Shown here in pieces: positions 1 to 12,016 of a DNA stretch of 64,000 nucleotides (position 1 is the stretch's first letter; every line of letters begins with the position of its first letter). Source of the stretch: Nitrosomonas sp. (lineage in GTDB: Bacteria; Pseudomonadota; Gammaproteobacteria; Burkholderiales; Nitrosomonadaceae); contig JAMWZY010000003.1 of the NCBI GenBank assembly GCA_024281825.1, positions 75,026 to 139,025 on the forward strand, given 5' to 3'. The notes under the pieces were generated by a model. The model searched no databases. It was not told the DNA's origin and saw only the letters and a program-made list of their open reading frames with translations. The position numbers and the translations under genes were made by a program.

Positions 1-839
1 GATGCCGCCGAAGTATTGCCATGCTTATCTACCGCCACCACAACTTTATCCATCGGTATACCTAGTTTTTTTGCTGTCGATTGTATGATGCGAATATTGG
101 CCTGATGCGGTATTAACCAATCAATATCCGTGGGTTGGAGGTTATTTTTTGCCATTGCTTCTTGAACGACTTCCTCAAGTACTTTGACAGCAAATTTAAA
201 AACGACACTGCCTTCCATATTGATATAAGGATTACCTTGAACTTTTCCGCCACTAATACTGCCTGGAACCGATAACACATTGCAATAATCTCCGCTAGCA
301 TGCAAGTGTGTCGATAATATACCAGGACGATCGCTCTGCGAAAGCACCACCGCGCCAGCACCATCTCCAAACAAAACACAAGTACTGCGATCATTCCAAT
401 CAATCAACTTAGAATAGATTTCGGTACCTACTACGAGTGCGTTGCGACATTTACCGGAACTGACGAACATATCTGCTGTAGCCAAAGCATACACAAAACC
501 ACTACAAACCGCTTGCACGTCAAAAGCAGGGCAATTTTCTATGTTCAATTTATTTTGCAATATACACGCAGTACTCGGAAAAACCATATCCGGTGTTGTA
601 GTAGCAACAATGATTAAGTCGATATCTTTGTTTGTTACCCCAGCGGCTTGCATAGCATTTTGACTGGCATATAATGCCAAATCACTCGCAACCTGATTTT
701 CCCCCGCAATGTGGCGTTGTGTGATGCCAGTGCGGGAGCGTATCCATTCATCACTAGTATCAACCATACTTTCCAAGTCTTGATTAGTGAGAACTTTGTC
801 GGGTAAATAGCTACCAGTGCCTGTGATTTTTGAATACAT
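1..839 (-). CDS. fabH: 3-oxoacyl-ACP synthase III (FabH), 3' end cut by window edge
   Basis: Starts fatty acid elongation by condensing acetyl-CoA with malonyl-ACP in the cytoplasm. About 279 codons are visible from ATG at 839; the C-terminus lies beyond the left edge. The thiolase-fold catalytic triad is readable: Cys near residue 112 in AVCSGF, His near 245 in IPHQAN, and Asn in GNTSAA just before the edge. The start codon overlaps the plsX stop by one base (TAATG), so the two are translationally coupled in the order rpmF-plsX-fabH, the usual proteobacterial arrangement. The 279 visible codons fit a family length of about 320. Identity is clear. Confidence 0.95.
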   Translation of the reverse strand, partial: MYSKITGTGSYLPDKVLTNQDLESMVDTSDEWIRSRTGITQRHIAGENQVASDLALYASQNAMQAAGVTNKDIDLIIVATTTPDMVFPSTACILQNKLNIENCPAFDVQAVCSGFVYALATADMFVSSGKCRNALVVGTEIYSKLIDWNDRSTCVLFGDGAGAVVLSQSDRPGILSTHLHASGDYCNVLSVPGSISGGKVQGNPYINMEGSVVFKFAVKVLEEVVQEAMAKNNLQPTDIDWLIPHQANIRIIQSTAKKLGIPMDKVVVAVDKHGNTSAA

Positions 840-1873
840 TAATGGATTTTTGGTAAAATTTTTGAGTGAATAGAAAGCTCTGCTACATGTTCGCTGATAC
901 GACGCAACATGCCACCCCGCACCTCTTCGACAGCTCGCTTAATCGCAAAGCCAAAAGCATACTCATCTGCAGATCCATGACTCTTGATCACAATACCACG
1001 TAATCCTAAAAAACTCGCACCGTTATAGTGGCGGTGATCGACGCGGCGTTTAAATGAATTAATAACAGGCAAAGCAATAACTCCAGCCAATTTTGTCAGC
1101 AAATTACGGCGAAATTCCTCGCGCAAATAAGTCGCTAACATTTGCGCCAATCCTTCTGAAGTTTTTAGCGTAACGTTTCCAACAAACCCGTCACATACCA
1201 CAACATCAGTTGTTCCTTTGTAGATATCATCGCCTTCTACATTACCATAAAAATTTAAATCACTGTTTCTCAATAATTCTGCGGCTTGCTTGACGGTATC
1301 ATTACCTTTGATGTCTTCTTCACCGATATTCAACAATCCAACACTGGGAGATGCTTTGTTTTCCAGAGAAGAAACCAAGGATGCGCCCATAATCCCAAAT
1401 TGAAACAAATGCTCAGCAGTACAATCAATATTCGCTCCGAGATCGAGTACATAGGTATGCCCCGTAATCGTAGGCAATATGACTGCAAGTGCTGGGCGAT
1501 CAATGCCCGGAATTGTTTTCAACACAAATCTTGATGTAGCAAGCAATGCACCGGTATTTCCTGCGCTGATACACGCTTGGGCTTCACCTGTTTTAACCAA
1601 ATTAATGGCTACTCGCATCGAAGAGTCTTTTTTGCCTCGCAAAGCCAAGGCTGGCGCCTCGTCCATACTGACCACCTGACTTGCTGGATGCAAGCGAATG
1701 CGCGTATTTGGCACCATTTTCGCAGCACGTAATTCCGCTTCTATGGCATCGCTAATCCCGACTAACACGATATTGACTTCAGGATCTTGCTGAAGATATT
1801 TAAGAGCAGCAGGAACCGTTACATGGGGGCCATGATCCCCCCCCATACAATCGATTGCCACAGTAACATCCAA
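839..1873 (-). CDS. plsX: Phosphate acyltransferase PlsX
   Basis: Converts acyl-ACP to acyl-phosphate, the acyl donor for PlsY in phosphatidic acid synthesis; a peripheral membrane enzyme. The 344-residue product has the family length and the typical N-terminus with [11 protein letters not shown], followed by the glycine- and aspartate-rich segments DLGANIDC and [14 protein letters not shown]. It sits between rpmF (60 bp upstream) and fabH (1-base overlap) on the same strand. This places it in the conserved ribosomal protein L32 / fatty-acid start operon. Nothing looks broken. Confidence 0.96.
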   Translation of the reverse strand: MDVTVAIDCMGGDHGPHVTVPAALKYLQQDPEVNIVLVGISDAIEAELRAAKMVPNTRIRLHPASQVVSMDEAPALALRGKKDSSMRVAINLVKTGEAQACISAGNTGALLATSRFVLKTIPGIDRPALAVILPTITGHTYVLDLGANIDCTAEHLFQFGIMGASLVSSLENKASPSVGLLNIGEEDIKGNDTVKQAAELLRNSDLNFYGNVEGDDIYKGTTDVVVCDGFVGNVTLKTSEGLAQMLATYLREEFRRNLLTKLAGVIALPVINSFKRRVDHRHYNGASFLGLRGIVIKSHGSADEYAFGFAIKRAVEEVRGGMLRRISEHVAELSIHSKILPKIH

Positions 1874-1933
1874 TTTTGATTCTCGATTCTCTTATAACTG
1901 AAACATCAGCAGCATATCAACACAACAAATTAT

Positions 1934-2113
1934 TTAATCGTTTTTAGTTTTGATGACTTTTTTGCCGCGATAATAGCCATTAGGGCTGATGTGATGACGT
2001 AGATGTACCTCTCCCGTATTGGGTTCGATCGCTAATGGAGGGTTCGTCAAAAAATCGTGGGAACGGTGCATTCCACGTTTTGAAGGTGATTTCTTATTTT
2101 GTTGAACTGCCAT
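1934..2113 (-). CDS. rpmF: 50S ribosomal protein L32
   Basis: A 59-residue ribosomal protein of the large subunit. It begins [18 protein letters not shown], the highly conserved L32 N-terminus in which the Lys/Arg-rich segment is followed by a His-Arg-Ser-His stretch. The C-terminal half has the usual [17 protein letters not shown]. No zinc-binding cysteines are visible, so this is the cysteine-free form. ATG is at 2113 and TAA at 1936-1934. It lies 12 bp downstream of yceD and 60 bp upstream of plsX, in the classic yceD-rpmF-plsX-fabH order. Confidence 0.96.
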   Translation of the reverse strand: MAVQQNKKSPSKRGMHRSHDFLTNPPLAIEPNTGEVHLRHHISPNGYYRGKKVIKTKND

Positions 2114-2125
2114 TAAAACAACTCC

Positions 2126-2641
2126 TTAATTTGTTTTTTTAAGTACTGCTAACGCCAAAAACGGATTAGTAGATTGTGATGCATTATCAGTAGAAAGCTT
2201 ATTTAAATCAGCTTGATAAGAATCGCATTGATTATCCCCATGACTCGGAGAGATCGGCAAACTTAAAATAATTTCTTCCTCTATCAAATCAATAACATCC
2301 AATTCAGGTACTGCCAAAATTGCATCAATATTATTGTCTTCATTGATTCGATCGAATTCGGCATTGTTTTTAGCAACATATAGATAGTTTTCTATCGCCA
2401 CTTCATGCACCAAGCCATTCAAACAACGCTGACAAATCAAATTTACACCGCCCTCTATTGATAACTTTAAATTGGGCCTGCCATTTGAATCAACATGACC
2501 TTTGATCTGATAATTTAATGCACCTTCATCGCTGAATAACACATCGCGCAAACGTATCAATTCACGCAGCGCAATTTTATCACGATGTACGCTCGCATTA
2601 TTTACAAATTCAACGGGATCTATCACAAATCTTACAGACAT
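2126..2641 (-). CDS. yceD: YceD/DUF177 family protein
   Basis: A DUF177 protein of 171 residues, first gene of the rpmF-plsX-fabH operon. The family hallmark is visible in the middle: [10 protein letters not shown], an abbreviated Cys-x-x-Cys motif, followed by an acidic C-terminal half containing [17 protein letters not shown]. In other bacteria and in plants DUF177 proteins are tied to 23S rRNA accumulation; that role is family knowledge, not shown here. The start at 2641 is 87 bp from the divergent yceF start, so the gap must hold both promoters. Confidence 0.9.
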   Translation of the reverse strand: MSVRFVIDPVEFVNNASVHRDKIALRELIRLRDVLFSDEGALNYQIKGHVDSNGRPNLKLSIEGGVNLICQRCLNGLVHEVAIENYLYVAKNNAEFDRINEDNNIDAILAVPELDVIDLIEEEIILSLPISPSHGDNQCDSYQADLNKLSTDNASQSTNPFLALAVLKKTN

Positions 2642-2728
2642 AAGGCGCGCATGTTATATTTTTTGTATCTAGCTGTCAAAAAATGTCATAAAAAAATTTA
2701 TAAACAAATACTAACTTGCAATATACCT

Positions 2729-3307
2729 ATGCAAAAAATAATTTTAGCTTCGAGTTCTATTTACCGAAAAGAGTTACTGCAACGCCTACAAATCCCATTT
2801 GAAACATTAAGCCCCCAAGTTGATGAGACACCATTACCTTCTGAGCCACCACAAGACACCGCCATGCGCTTAGCCGAGCTAAAAGCACGCAAAGTAGCTA
2901 AGATTTTCCCGCAGGCACTGATTATTGGCTCCGATCAAGTAGCTTTATTAGGTGATATTTATTTGGGTAAACCGATGGATCATAATAATGCAGTCAAACA
3001 ATTACGCAGCATGAGTGGTAAAGAGGTTATTTTTTTTACTGCGATATGCCTGTTGAATAGTGCCACGAATTCTTTGCAATCGAGGTTAGTGCCCTATCAA
3101 ATTACTTTTCGCCAATTGACTGATCAACAAATTGAAAACTACTTACTTAAAGAACAGCCTTATCACTGTGCAGGAAGTGCCAAATCGGAAGGCTTAGGAA
3201 TCGCATTAATAGAGCGGATGAGTGGCGATGATCCGAATGCACTTATTGGGCTTCCTTTGATTGCTTTAGTTGGTATGCTGGCCCAAGAAGGCATTACACC
3301 TTTTTAA
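2729..3307 (+). CDS. yceF: Maf-family nucleotide pyrophosphatase YceF (7-methyl-GTP type)
   Basis: House-cleaning nucleoside triphosphate pyrophosphatase of the Maf family. I place the start at the ATG at 2729 (192 aa) because the family begins MxKIILAS; the reading frame is open further upstream but that extension is not Maf-like. Visible motifs are [16 protein letters not shown], the catalytic Asp in IIGSDQV, and [12 protein letters not shown]. This set matches the YceF (m7GTP) subgroup rather than YhdE (dTTP). It is divergent from yceD, as in many proteobacteria. Substrate preference is inferred from motif similarity. Confidence 0.93.
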   Translation: MQKIILASSSIYRKELLQRLQIPFETLSPQVDETPLPSEPPQDTAMRLAELKARKVAKIFPQALIIGSDQVALLGDIYLGKPMDHNNAVKQLRSMSGKEVIFFTAICLLNSATNSLQSRLVPYQITFRQLTDQQIENYLLKEQPYHCAGSAKSEGLGIALIERMSGDDPNALIGLPLIALVGMLAQEGITPF

Positions 3308-3371
3308 TCTCTTTCGAATTTAATTTTCTCGCCCCTTAGAGCGATAGCTGATTAAAAACCAACAACTGAAA

Positions 3372-3422
3372 AGCATTCTTAATACCGCGCTGTTTTCGGC
3401 GAGGCACTTTATTGAGAATGCT
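3372..3422. repeat. Long stem-loop between yceF and the metal efflux operon
   Basis: A 13-bp inverted repeat (left arm 3372-3384, right arm 3410-3422) with one mismatch and a 25-nt loop that itself contains short CCG/CGG complementarity. It lies 65 bp after the yceF stop and about 95 bp before the small His-rich gene. No T-tract follows on the plus strand, so it is not a textbook terminator. It could still end yceF transcription or sit in the efflux operon leader; function unknown. Confidence 0.5.
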
Positions 3423-3437
3423 CTCTAAAAAATTAGA

Positions 3438-3478
3438 TTGCAAAATTGCAACTTCGATGATTCTATGAAATCATAGAA
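3438..3478. promoter_or_regulatory. Palindrome cluster, candidate operator of the metal efflux operon
   Basis: Two symmetric elements sit side by side. TTGCAA-AA-TTGCAA (3438-3451) repeats a self-palindromic hexamer with a 2-nt gap. TTCTATGA-AA-TCATAGAA (3461-3478) is a perfect 8-bp inverted repeat with a 2-nt gap. They end 39 bp before the start of the first gene of the efflux region. Their position and symmetry fit a dimeric repressor or activator site, possibly metal-responsive; no regulator gene is adjacent, so this is inference. Confidence 0.45.
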
Positions 3479-3517
3479 GAATGAAAAATACAGATGCAAT
3501 CTTACAAGGTTAATCCC

Positions 3518-3892
3518 ATGAACGGATACTCCCCCGTTCCAATCATTATTGTGCTCGTAGTGTGCATATTAGCGAATGGACTCGGTCTGTCTTTCAGGGG
3601 AGAGGTATTTGCGCACGAGCTGGATCATGCGCGCCAAGCCATTCCTGCAGATCCGACTGCACACTTAGCTTTTCATCGCGATAGCCTTGCTAAAGAGGGT
3701 ATTGATCTCGATGCTGCAACGCATTTGTGTTTACATTCGGCAGGGCAATATCAACCTTTTTTCTTTCATTCATTACCACAAGTTTTTGAGCAAATGATCA
3801 CAGAAGCTGCGATCATCCATACCTCAACCCTCATTCCAGAAACCATTCCTGATTTACCGCTCCGTCCTCCTTCAAACCTAGTCATCGGTTAG
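3518..3892 (+). CDS. Small membrane-anchored or secreted His-rich protein next to RND metal efflux genes
   Basis: A 124-residue protein I cannot assign to a family. I choose ATG 3518 because AAGG lies 8 nt upstream (3506-3509); an in-frame ATG at 3494 has no such site. The N-terminus has one hydrophobic segment (about residues 8-26) that could be a signal peptide or anchor. The rest is rich in histidine, including AHELDHAR, HLAFHRD and THLCLH, with a Cys between histidines that could bind metal. It precedes the CzcCBA-type genes on the same strand by 125 bp, so a periplasmic metal-binding or sensing role is an inference. Confidence 0.7.
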   Translation: MNGYSPVPIIIVLVVCILANGLGLSFRGEVFAHELDHARQAIPADPTAHLAFHRDSLAKEGIDLDAATHLCLHSAGQYQPFFFHSLPQVFEQMITEAAIIHTSTLIPETIPDLPLRPPSNLVIG

Positions 3893-4017
3893 GTTGCATA
3901 GTGATGCTATTTGCGAACTCCTGTTAGCAAATAGCGCAAAAACAGGTCGACACATTCCCTTTAATTTTTGTAACGACATGTTTTAATTAGAACATTTAGT
4001 AATGTATGGAGGATTCC

Positions 4018-5469
4018 ATGAAATGGCGCGATATAGATTTATTCCCAGCGCTTGGTAATGGGCTAGTATTAAATAAAATCAGAATTGTGCTGGTAGGTAC
4101 GGTTCTAATAGTAAATTTTCTTGTTCCAACAAGCGTTAACGCTGATACTTTGACTCTTTTGCCGGATCCTATAACCGACGCAAGAAGCCACGCCAAACAT
4201 TTCAGCAGCAATGATAAGGCGACTGATTTAACTTTACGCGATGCAATCAATCTAGCCTTGTTGCAAAATCCAGAACTGGCAGCTTTTGCCAAAGAAATGC
4301 GGGCATTGGAAGGAGCAACACTACAGGCGGGGTTACTTAAAAACCCCGAATTGGTCGCTAACGTAGAAAATGCGGGAAACATACAAAAGCTTGTAGGTGA
4401 CCTCAATTCGGCACATTCAGTTGCACAAGAAGTGGTACAACAACTCACAACAATCCGTTTGTATCAATTAATCGAATTGGGCGGCAAACGCGCTGCACGC
4501 ACTCATGCGGCTTTAATAGGCGAAGAACTTGCTGGAAATGATTACGAAGCCAAGCGAATCGAAATTATCGCCCGGGTAGCAAGCGTGTTTATTGAAGTGT
4601 TGGCAGCACAAGAGCGCTTGAGGCTTGCAGAAGAAACCCAACGCATTGCGCAAAATGTAGTGACCACGGTATCCGAAAGAGTACACGGCGGGAAGGTTGC
4701 GCCGATCGAGGAAACTCGGGTAAAAATCGGACTGTCCACTACCCGTATTGAACAAGAGCAGGCACAGAGAGATTTACTCGGTGCACGCAAACGTTTAGCG
4801 TTGTTATGGAATAGTGTGACGCCTCATTTCAATAAAGCTTTGGGTAACCTTGAAACATTGATTGCGCCACCCGAATTAGAGGCACTTGAAGAACGTATTC
4901 TGGCAAACCCTCTGACGCTTCGTGCAATGAAAAATGTCGAGCACCGTAGGGCATTGTTAAAAGTAGAACAAACCCGCGCAATCCCTAATCTGACCGTCAG
5001 TGGAGGTGCAGTGCATCATGCGCAGTTGGGTGGAACGACAGCCATAGCAAGCGTGGCTCTACCACTGCCTTTATTCGATCGCAATCAAGGCAGCGTCAAA
5101 GAAGCCCATCAACGCATCGATAAAGCCGTAGACGAGCAAGCTGCGACTGAATTACGGCTAAAAACCGAGCTGGCACAAGCTTATGAGATGATGCTCGCAG
5201 CTTGGAATGAAATCACCATTCTACGAGACGAAATACTACCTGGTGCAAAAAATACTTTTAGCGTGATGCAAAGAGGCTATGAATTAGGAAAGTTTGGCTT
5301 GTTGGAGTTACTCGATTCGCAACGTGTGTTATTCCAGAACCAAGTGCTCTACGTACGCGCATTAGCTAACTATCAACGTTTAGTGAATGACATTGAGCGC
5401 CTGATTGCCGCGCCAATCGATAGTGTCAAAGCTCGCCAAAAAGATACACCCTCCTTCCCGAAAGGGTAA
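4018..5469 (+). CDS. czcC: Outer-membrane channel of an RND heavy-metal efflux system (CzcC-like)
   Basis: TolC-family outer membrane factor, third component of a tripartite metal exporter. The reading frame opens at 4006, but the ATG at 4018 is better placed: GGAGG at 4008-4012 sits 5 nt before it. The 483-residue product has a signal-like hydrophobic stretch (about residues 19-38) and two OEP repeats; long helical segments around LRDAINLALLQNPELAAF and GYELGKFGLLELLDSQR are typical. The next gene starts 19 bp after the stop. The Czc label follows from the neighbouring CzcA-like pump; exact metal unknown. Confidence 0.9.
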   Translation: MKWRDIDLFPALGNGLVLNKIRIVLVGTVLIVNFLVPTSVNADTLTLLPDPITDARSHAKHFSSNDKATDLTLRDAINLALLQNPELAAFAKEMRALEGATLQAGLLKNPELVANVENAGNIQKLVGDLNSAHSVAQEVVQQLTTIRLYQLIELGGKRAARTHAALIGEELAGNDYEAKRIEIIARVASVFIEVLAAQERLRLAEETQRIAQNVVTTVSERVHGGKVAPIEETRVKIGLSTTRIEQEQAQRDLLGARKRLALLWNSVTPHFNKALGNLETLIAPPELEALEERILANPLTLRAMKNVEHRRALLKVEQTRAIPNLTVSGGAVHHAQLGGTTAIASVALPLPLFDRNQGSVKEAHQRIDKAVDEQAATELRLKTELAQAYEMMLAAWNEITILRDEILPGAKNTFSVMQRGYELGKFGLLELLDSQRVLFQNQVLYVRALANYQRLVNDIERLIAAPIDSVKARQKDTPSFPKG

Positions 5470-5488
5470 AACATATCCGAGAAATACA

Positions 5489-6991
5489 ATGATAAATCAA
5501 GCTCAACTCAAACCCATCGTAGCAGTAATTGTAGTAGGAATTATGCTATCAGCATTAATCCTTACTTTAGATAAACCTTCTGGTACCTCGGCACATTCAG
5601 AAGACAGTGCAAATACCGAGACCGCGACTGAGAATCAACCAGATACTGGCCCCAGAGGGGGGAAATTATTCAAAGAGGGAGATTTTGCAGCAGAAGTCAC
5701 TATCTTCGAGAAAGGCGTACCCCCGCAGTTTAGGCTATATCTGTACGAAAAAGATAAATTGATTCCCCCTTCATCCGCAACAGTTGCAATCACCTTAACT
5801 CGCCTAGGAGCACCTGCGCAGTTATTCAAGTTTAAACCAGAAGCAGAATATTTATTGGGCGACCAAGTCGTCGAAGAACCACATTCTTTTGATGTGGCAA
5901 TCGCAATTGAACGCAATGGGAAATTGATGCATTGGAGCTACAGTCAAGTAGAAGGGCGGATAGAAATGCCCGATGAAATGCTCAATAGCATGGGCATCGA
6001 GCTACTTACTGCAGGCCCTGCGGTGATCAAGCCAAAACTTAAATTGCCCGGTGAAATCATTTTCAATGAGCACAATATTGTTAGAGTCGTTCCTCGGGTT
6101 CCCGGATTGGTAACCGATGTGCAAGGGCATCATGGCCAACATGTCAAGCAAGGCGATGTGTTAGCCATTATCGAAAGTCCAGCCTTATCGGATTTACGTA
6201 GCCAATATTTTGTTGCGAGAAAACGGCTGGGATTAGCAAAGACAACCTACGAGCGTGAAAAAAAACTCTGGGAAGAAAAAATCTCGGCCAAGCAGGATTT
6301 TTTAAATGCGGAAGAATTGTGGCAAGAAGCACAGATTAACATGGAAGTAGCCACAAGCAAATTACGTGCATTGGGAGTAAAACCCGAGACTCATCATCAG
6401 GCCACTGATTTCTCTAATTTTGTCGTTCGCGCACCTATTTCGGGCATTATTATCGCCAAAGCGATAGCACGCGGTGAAGCGTTGAAAGAAGATAAGGAGA
6501 TTTACACCATTGCAGACGTAGCCACCATCTGGACGGCTGTTACGGTTTATCCTAAAGACTTGAGTGCAATCCACGTGAATCAAAAAGCGAAAGTCAAAGC
6601 GACAGCTTCGAATATCGAAAGCGAAGGTACGGTCACATACATTTCTACGCTGATCGGCGGACAGACACGCACGGCCACTGCCCGAGTTGAATTGGATAAT
6701 GCTGACAATCAGTGGCGCCCCGGTATGTTTGTCAATGTTGAGTTAGTATCCGAAGAAATCAAAGTTCCGATTGCGGTATCAGTCAGTGCCATACAAACAT
6801 TTCGTGATTGGTCGGTGGTTTTTGGACGCTACGATAAGTTTTTTGAAGTACGCCCATTAGAAATGGGACTCAGTGATGGCGAAATGGTGGAAGTTTTGAA
6901 AGGAATGACAGCAGGAGATCGCTACGCCGCTGGAAACAGCTTTGCGCTGAAGGCCGAAGCAGGTAAAGCAGGAGCAAGTCATGATCATTAG
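5489..6991 (+). CDS. czcB: RND efflux membrane-fusion (periplasmic adaptor) protein, CzcB-like
   Basis: Links the inner-membrane pump to the outer-membrane channel. I take ATG 5489 (500 aa); the frame is open further upstream but overlaps czcC. The N-terminus has one membrane segment (residues about 9-27), then a CzcB-specific N-terminal region with TGPRGGKLF, then barrel-sandwich/lipoyl and alpha-hairpin parts, for example PRVPGLVTDVQGHHGQHVKQ and FVVRAPISGII. The C-terminus ends in a short His tail. It is 19 bp from czcC and 28 bp from czcA, so one operon. Confidence 0.92.
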   Translation: MINQAQLKPIVAVIVVGIMLSALILTLDKPSGTSAHSEDSANTETATENQPDTGPRGGKLFKEGDFAAEVTIFEKGVPPQFRLYLYEKDKLIPPSSATVAITLTRLGAPAQLFKFKPEAEYLLGDQVVEEPHSFDVAIAIERNGKLMHWSYSQVEGRIEMPDEMLNSMGIELLTAGPAVIKPKLKLPGEIIFNEHNIVRVVPRVPGLVTDVQGHHGQHVKQGDVLAIIESPALSDLRSQYFVARKRLGLAKTTYEREKKLWEEKISAKQDFLNAEELWQEAQINMEVATSKLRALGVKPETHHQATDFSNFVVRAPISGIIIAKAIARGEALKEDKEIYTIADVATIWTAVTVYPKDLSAIHVNQKAKVKATASNIESEGTVTYISTLIGGQTRTATARVELDNADNQWRPGMFVNVELVSEEIKVPIAVSVSAIQTFRDWSVVFGRYDKFFEVRPLEMGLSDGEMVEVLKGMTAGDRYAAGNSFALKAEAGKAGASHDH

Positions 6992-7013
6992 ACGCAATAT
7001 TCCTCTAGAGTAA

Positions 7014-10244
<3,231 letters not shown>

Positions 10245-10249
10245 AAATA

Positions 10250-10276
10250 AACCCCTAGTTTTTAAGGCTAGGGGTT
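10250..10276 (-). terminator. Intrinsic terminator of the minus-strand lipoprotein gene
   Basis: A 9-bp stem AACCCCTAG/CTAGGGGTT around a 9-nt loop, just after the czcA stop. Read on the minus strand it is followed by TTATTTTTAT, a U-rich tract, so it best serves the lipoprotein gene; on the plus strand the 3' flank is A-rich, yet the hairpin may still attenuate czcA transcription. Confidence 0.75.
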
Positions 10277-10326
10277 AAGAAAATTAAGCTTAATTATGCA
10301 ACGATCGTCGCATTAGCGTTATCTTC

Positions 10327-10497
10327 TTATTTATCATCGGCTTTATCTATATCTAATGATGGTTCAGAATCTCTAGGAGCATATGCTGAAGGAGGTGGTT
10401 TGTCCATTGGATGGCCATCTAAACTTTTCTTTCCTTCACAAGCCGCCAGAAATAATGTTGCCAGTGCGATTATCAACAGTAACAATAATTTATTCAT
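10327..10497 (-). CDS. Small predicted lipoprotein
   Basis: A 56-residue lipoprotein. ATG at 10497 has AGGAG about 9 nt upstream. The N-terminus is a short hydrophobic signal with lipobox LAAC (Cys at residue 20), and the mature part is only 36 residues, proline-rich and then acidic, ending DKADDK. It resembles in size and layout the LptM/YifL-type small lipoproteins of proteobacteria, but I see no diagnostic match and leave the name open. It converges on the czc operon and ends in a hairpin with a T-tract. Confidence 0.8.
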   Translation of the reverse strand: MNKLLLLLIIALATLFLAACEGKKSLDGHPMDKPPPSAYAPRDSEPSLDIDKADDK

Positions 10498-10803
10498 GTA
10501 AAATTCGATCTCCTGTTTTTCAAATTAGATTACAAGTCGTAGCATAATGGAAGTTGTTCTTTTTTACAATTCCAGCCAGATGGATATTGGATATCTTCAT
10601 GACAGCCCCAGACGTTCTACATTTAATCTAGAAGCCGCCGTTGATCACGCGATTGCCTATTAGATCAATACGTGTTCTATCTTTCAACCGTTTGGGTATA
10701 AATTATTAGATTTAATCATCCAACCTAATAGCAGCTTGTTTAATTTAAACAGTGGTTCAAACATATTGGAAAACTTTATCTAGGGAATAGACTAAAACTT
10801 CTT
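10498..10803. other. Intergenic region between lipoprotein gene and thiO
   Basis: 306 bp holding the divergent upstream regions of the lipoprotein gene and thiO. A 38-codon frame (10547-10663, plus) is present but has no ribosome-binding site or recognisable product. No tRNA or strong hairpin seen. Confidence 0.6.
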
Positions 10804-11928
10804 ATGCAGCAAGATGTTATCATTATTGGCGCGGGAGTCATCGGACTAGCAACAGCTGAGCAGCTTTTATTGCAAGGCGCCAAAGTTACTCTGATAGAAC
10901 GCAATGAAGTCGGCCTAGAATCATCTTGGGCAGGCGGGGGAATTTTGTCGCCACTCTGCCCCTGGGATTATTCCGATGATGTCAATAGGCTTTCTCAATA
11001 CAGCGCTCAATTATTCCCACAATGGACGTCAAATTTATATAAAGCGTCTGGGACCGATCCTGAATATTTAATCTCGGGTATGAAAATTTTATCCTTTGTT
11101 GATAAAAAAATTATTGAAGATTGGCGCCTACAGTACCCTACCAAAATCAAATATCTTGCAACCTCGCACACAGATACTCACTTAAATAAGAAGCACAATC
11201 CCGGTAACCAGGATCAGGAAAATAATTCGTCAATCTTGATGCCAGATATTGCGCAAGTACGTAACCCTCGATTACTAAAATCTTTGCACATAAGCGTTTT
11301 ACAATTGGGTGGAAAAATTATCGAAAATTGCGTAGTCAATCAAATCAACATACGGAATCATAACGTTCATTCATTGACTACTGCACAAGGCCAGATTTTC
11401 GCAGATTACTATGTCATCAGTGCAGGTGCATGGAGCAAAACCCTTCTGGGATCCCACGCCTTAGGGATAGACATTAAACCCATCAAAGGTCAAATGCTCT
11501 TATTTAAATTTAATGAGCCTCCCATTACCAACATTCTAATAAAAGATGATGTATATGTGATCCCGCGACAAGATGGCCATCTACTTGTGGGAAGCACGAT
11601 CGAAGATGTTGGTTTTAATAAAAAAACTACCATCACAGCACGCAATAACTTGATGCAAAAAGCACGTGAGATATTACCGTCTCTGGATAAAATGCCTATC
11701 ATCAAGCAATGGGCTGGATTACGCCCTGCCACAAAAAAGAATTCGCCTTATATCGGTAGGCATTCGACGCTATCTAATTTGTTTATAAATGCCGGTCATT
11801 TTCGCTATGGAATAGTTATGGCGCCTGCTAGCGCTGAGATTCTAACCAATGAAATTACCAATCATTCTCAAAAAATTGATATCAGCCCTTATCAACCGGG
11901 ATCAGCTTTCCGGACAGAATTACAATAG
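10804..11928 (+). CDS. thiO: Glycine oxidase ThiO (FAD-dependent)
   Basis: Oxidises glycine to the imine used for the thiazole half of thiamine. The 374-residue DAO-family flavoprotein begins with the FAD dinucleotide fold DVIIIGAGVIGLATAEQL, has the ThiO-typical SSWAGGGILSP after the first helix pair, and near the end has WAGLRPATKKNSPYIG followed by NAGHFRYGIVMAPASAEIL. Length matches ThiO (about 365-375). No other thi gene is adjacent, so it appears monocistronic. Substrate assignment rests on the family motifs. Confidence 0.88.
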   Translation: MQQDVIIIGAGVIGLATAEQLLLQGAKVTLIERNEVGLESSWAGGGILSPLCPWDYSDDVNRLSQYSAQLFPQWTSNLYKASGTDPEYLISGMKILSFVDKKIIEDWRLQYPTKIKYLATSHTDTHLNKKHNPGNQDQENNSSILMPDIAQVRNPRLLKSLHISVLQLGGKIIENCVVNQINIRNHNVHSLTTAQGQIFADYYVISAGAWSKTLLGSHALGIDIKPIKGQMLLFKFNEPPITNILIKDDVYVIPRQDGHLLVGSTIEDVGFNKKTTITARNNLMQKAREILPSLDKMPIIKQWAGLRPATKKNSPYIGRHSTLSNLFINAGHFRYGIVMAPASAEILTNEITNHSQKIDISPYQPGSAFRTELQ

Positions 11929-12016
11929 GATATCTGACTCAGTATCACTCCGATATAGAGACTAATACTTGAATAACCACAAAACCAATAAATCGGATAG
12001 AAAAACGATCCTCAAA

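Noticed and set aside
10547..10663. 38-codon frame between the lipoprotein gene and thiO
   Set aside because: Reads plausibly but has no ribosome-binding site and no known relative.
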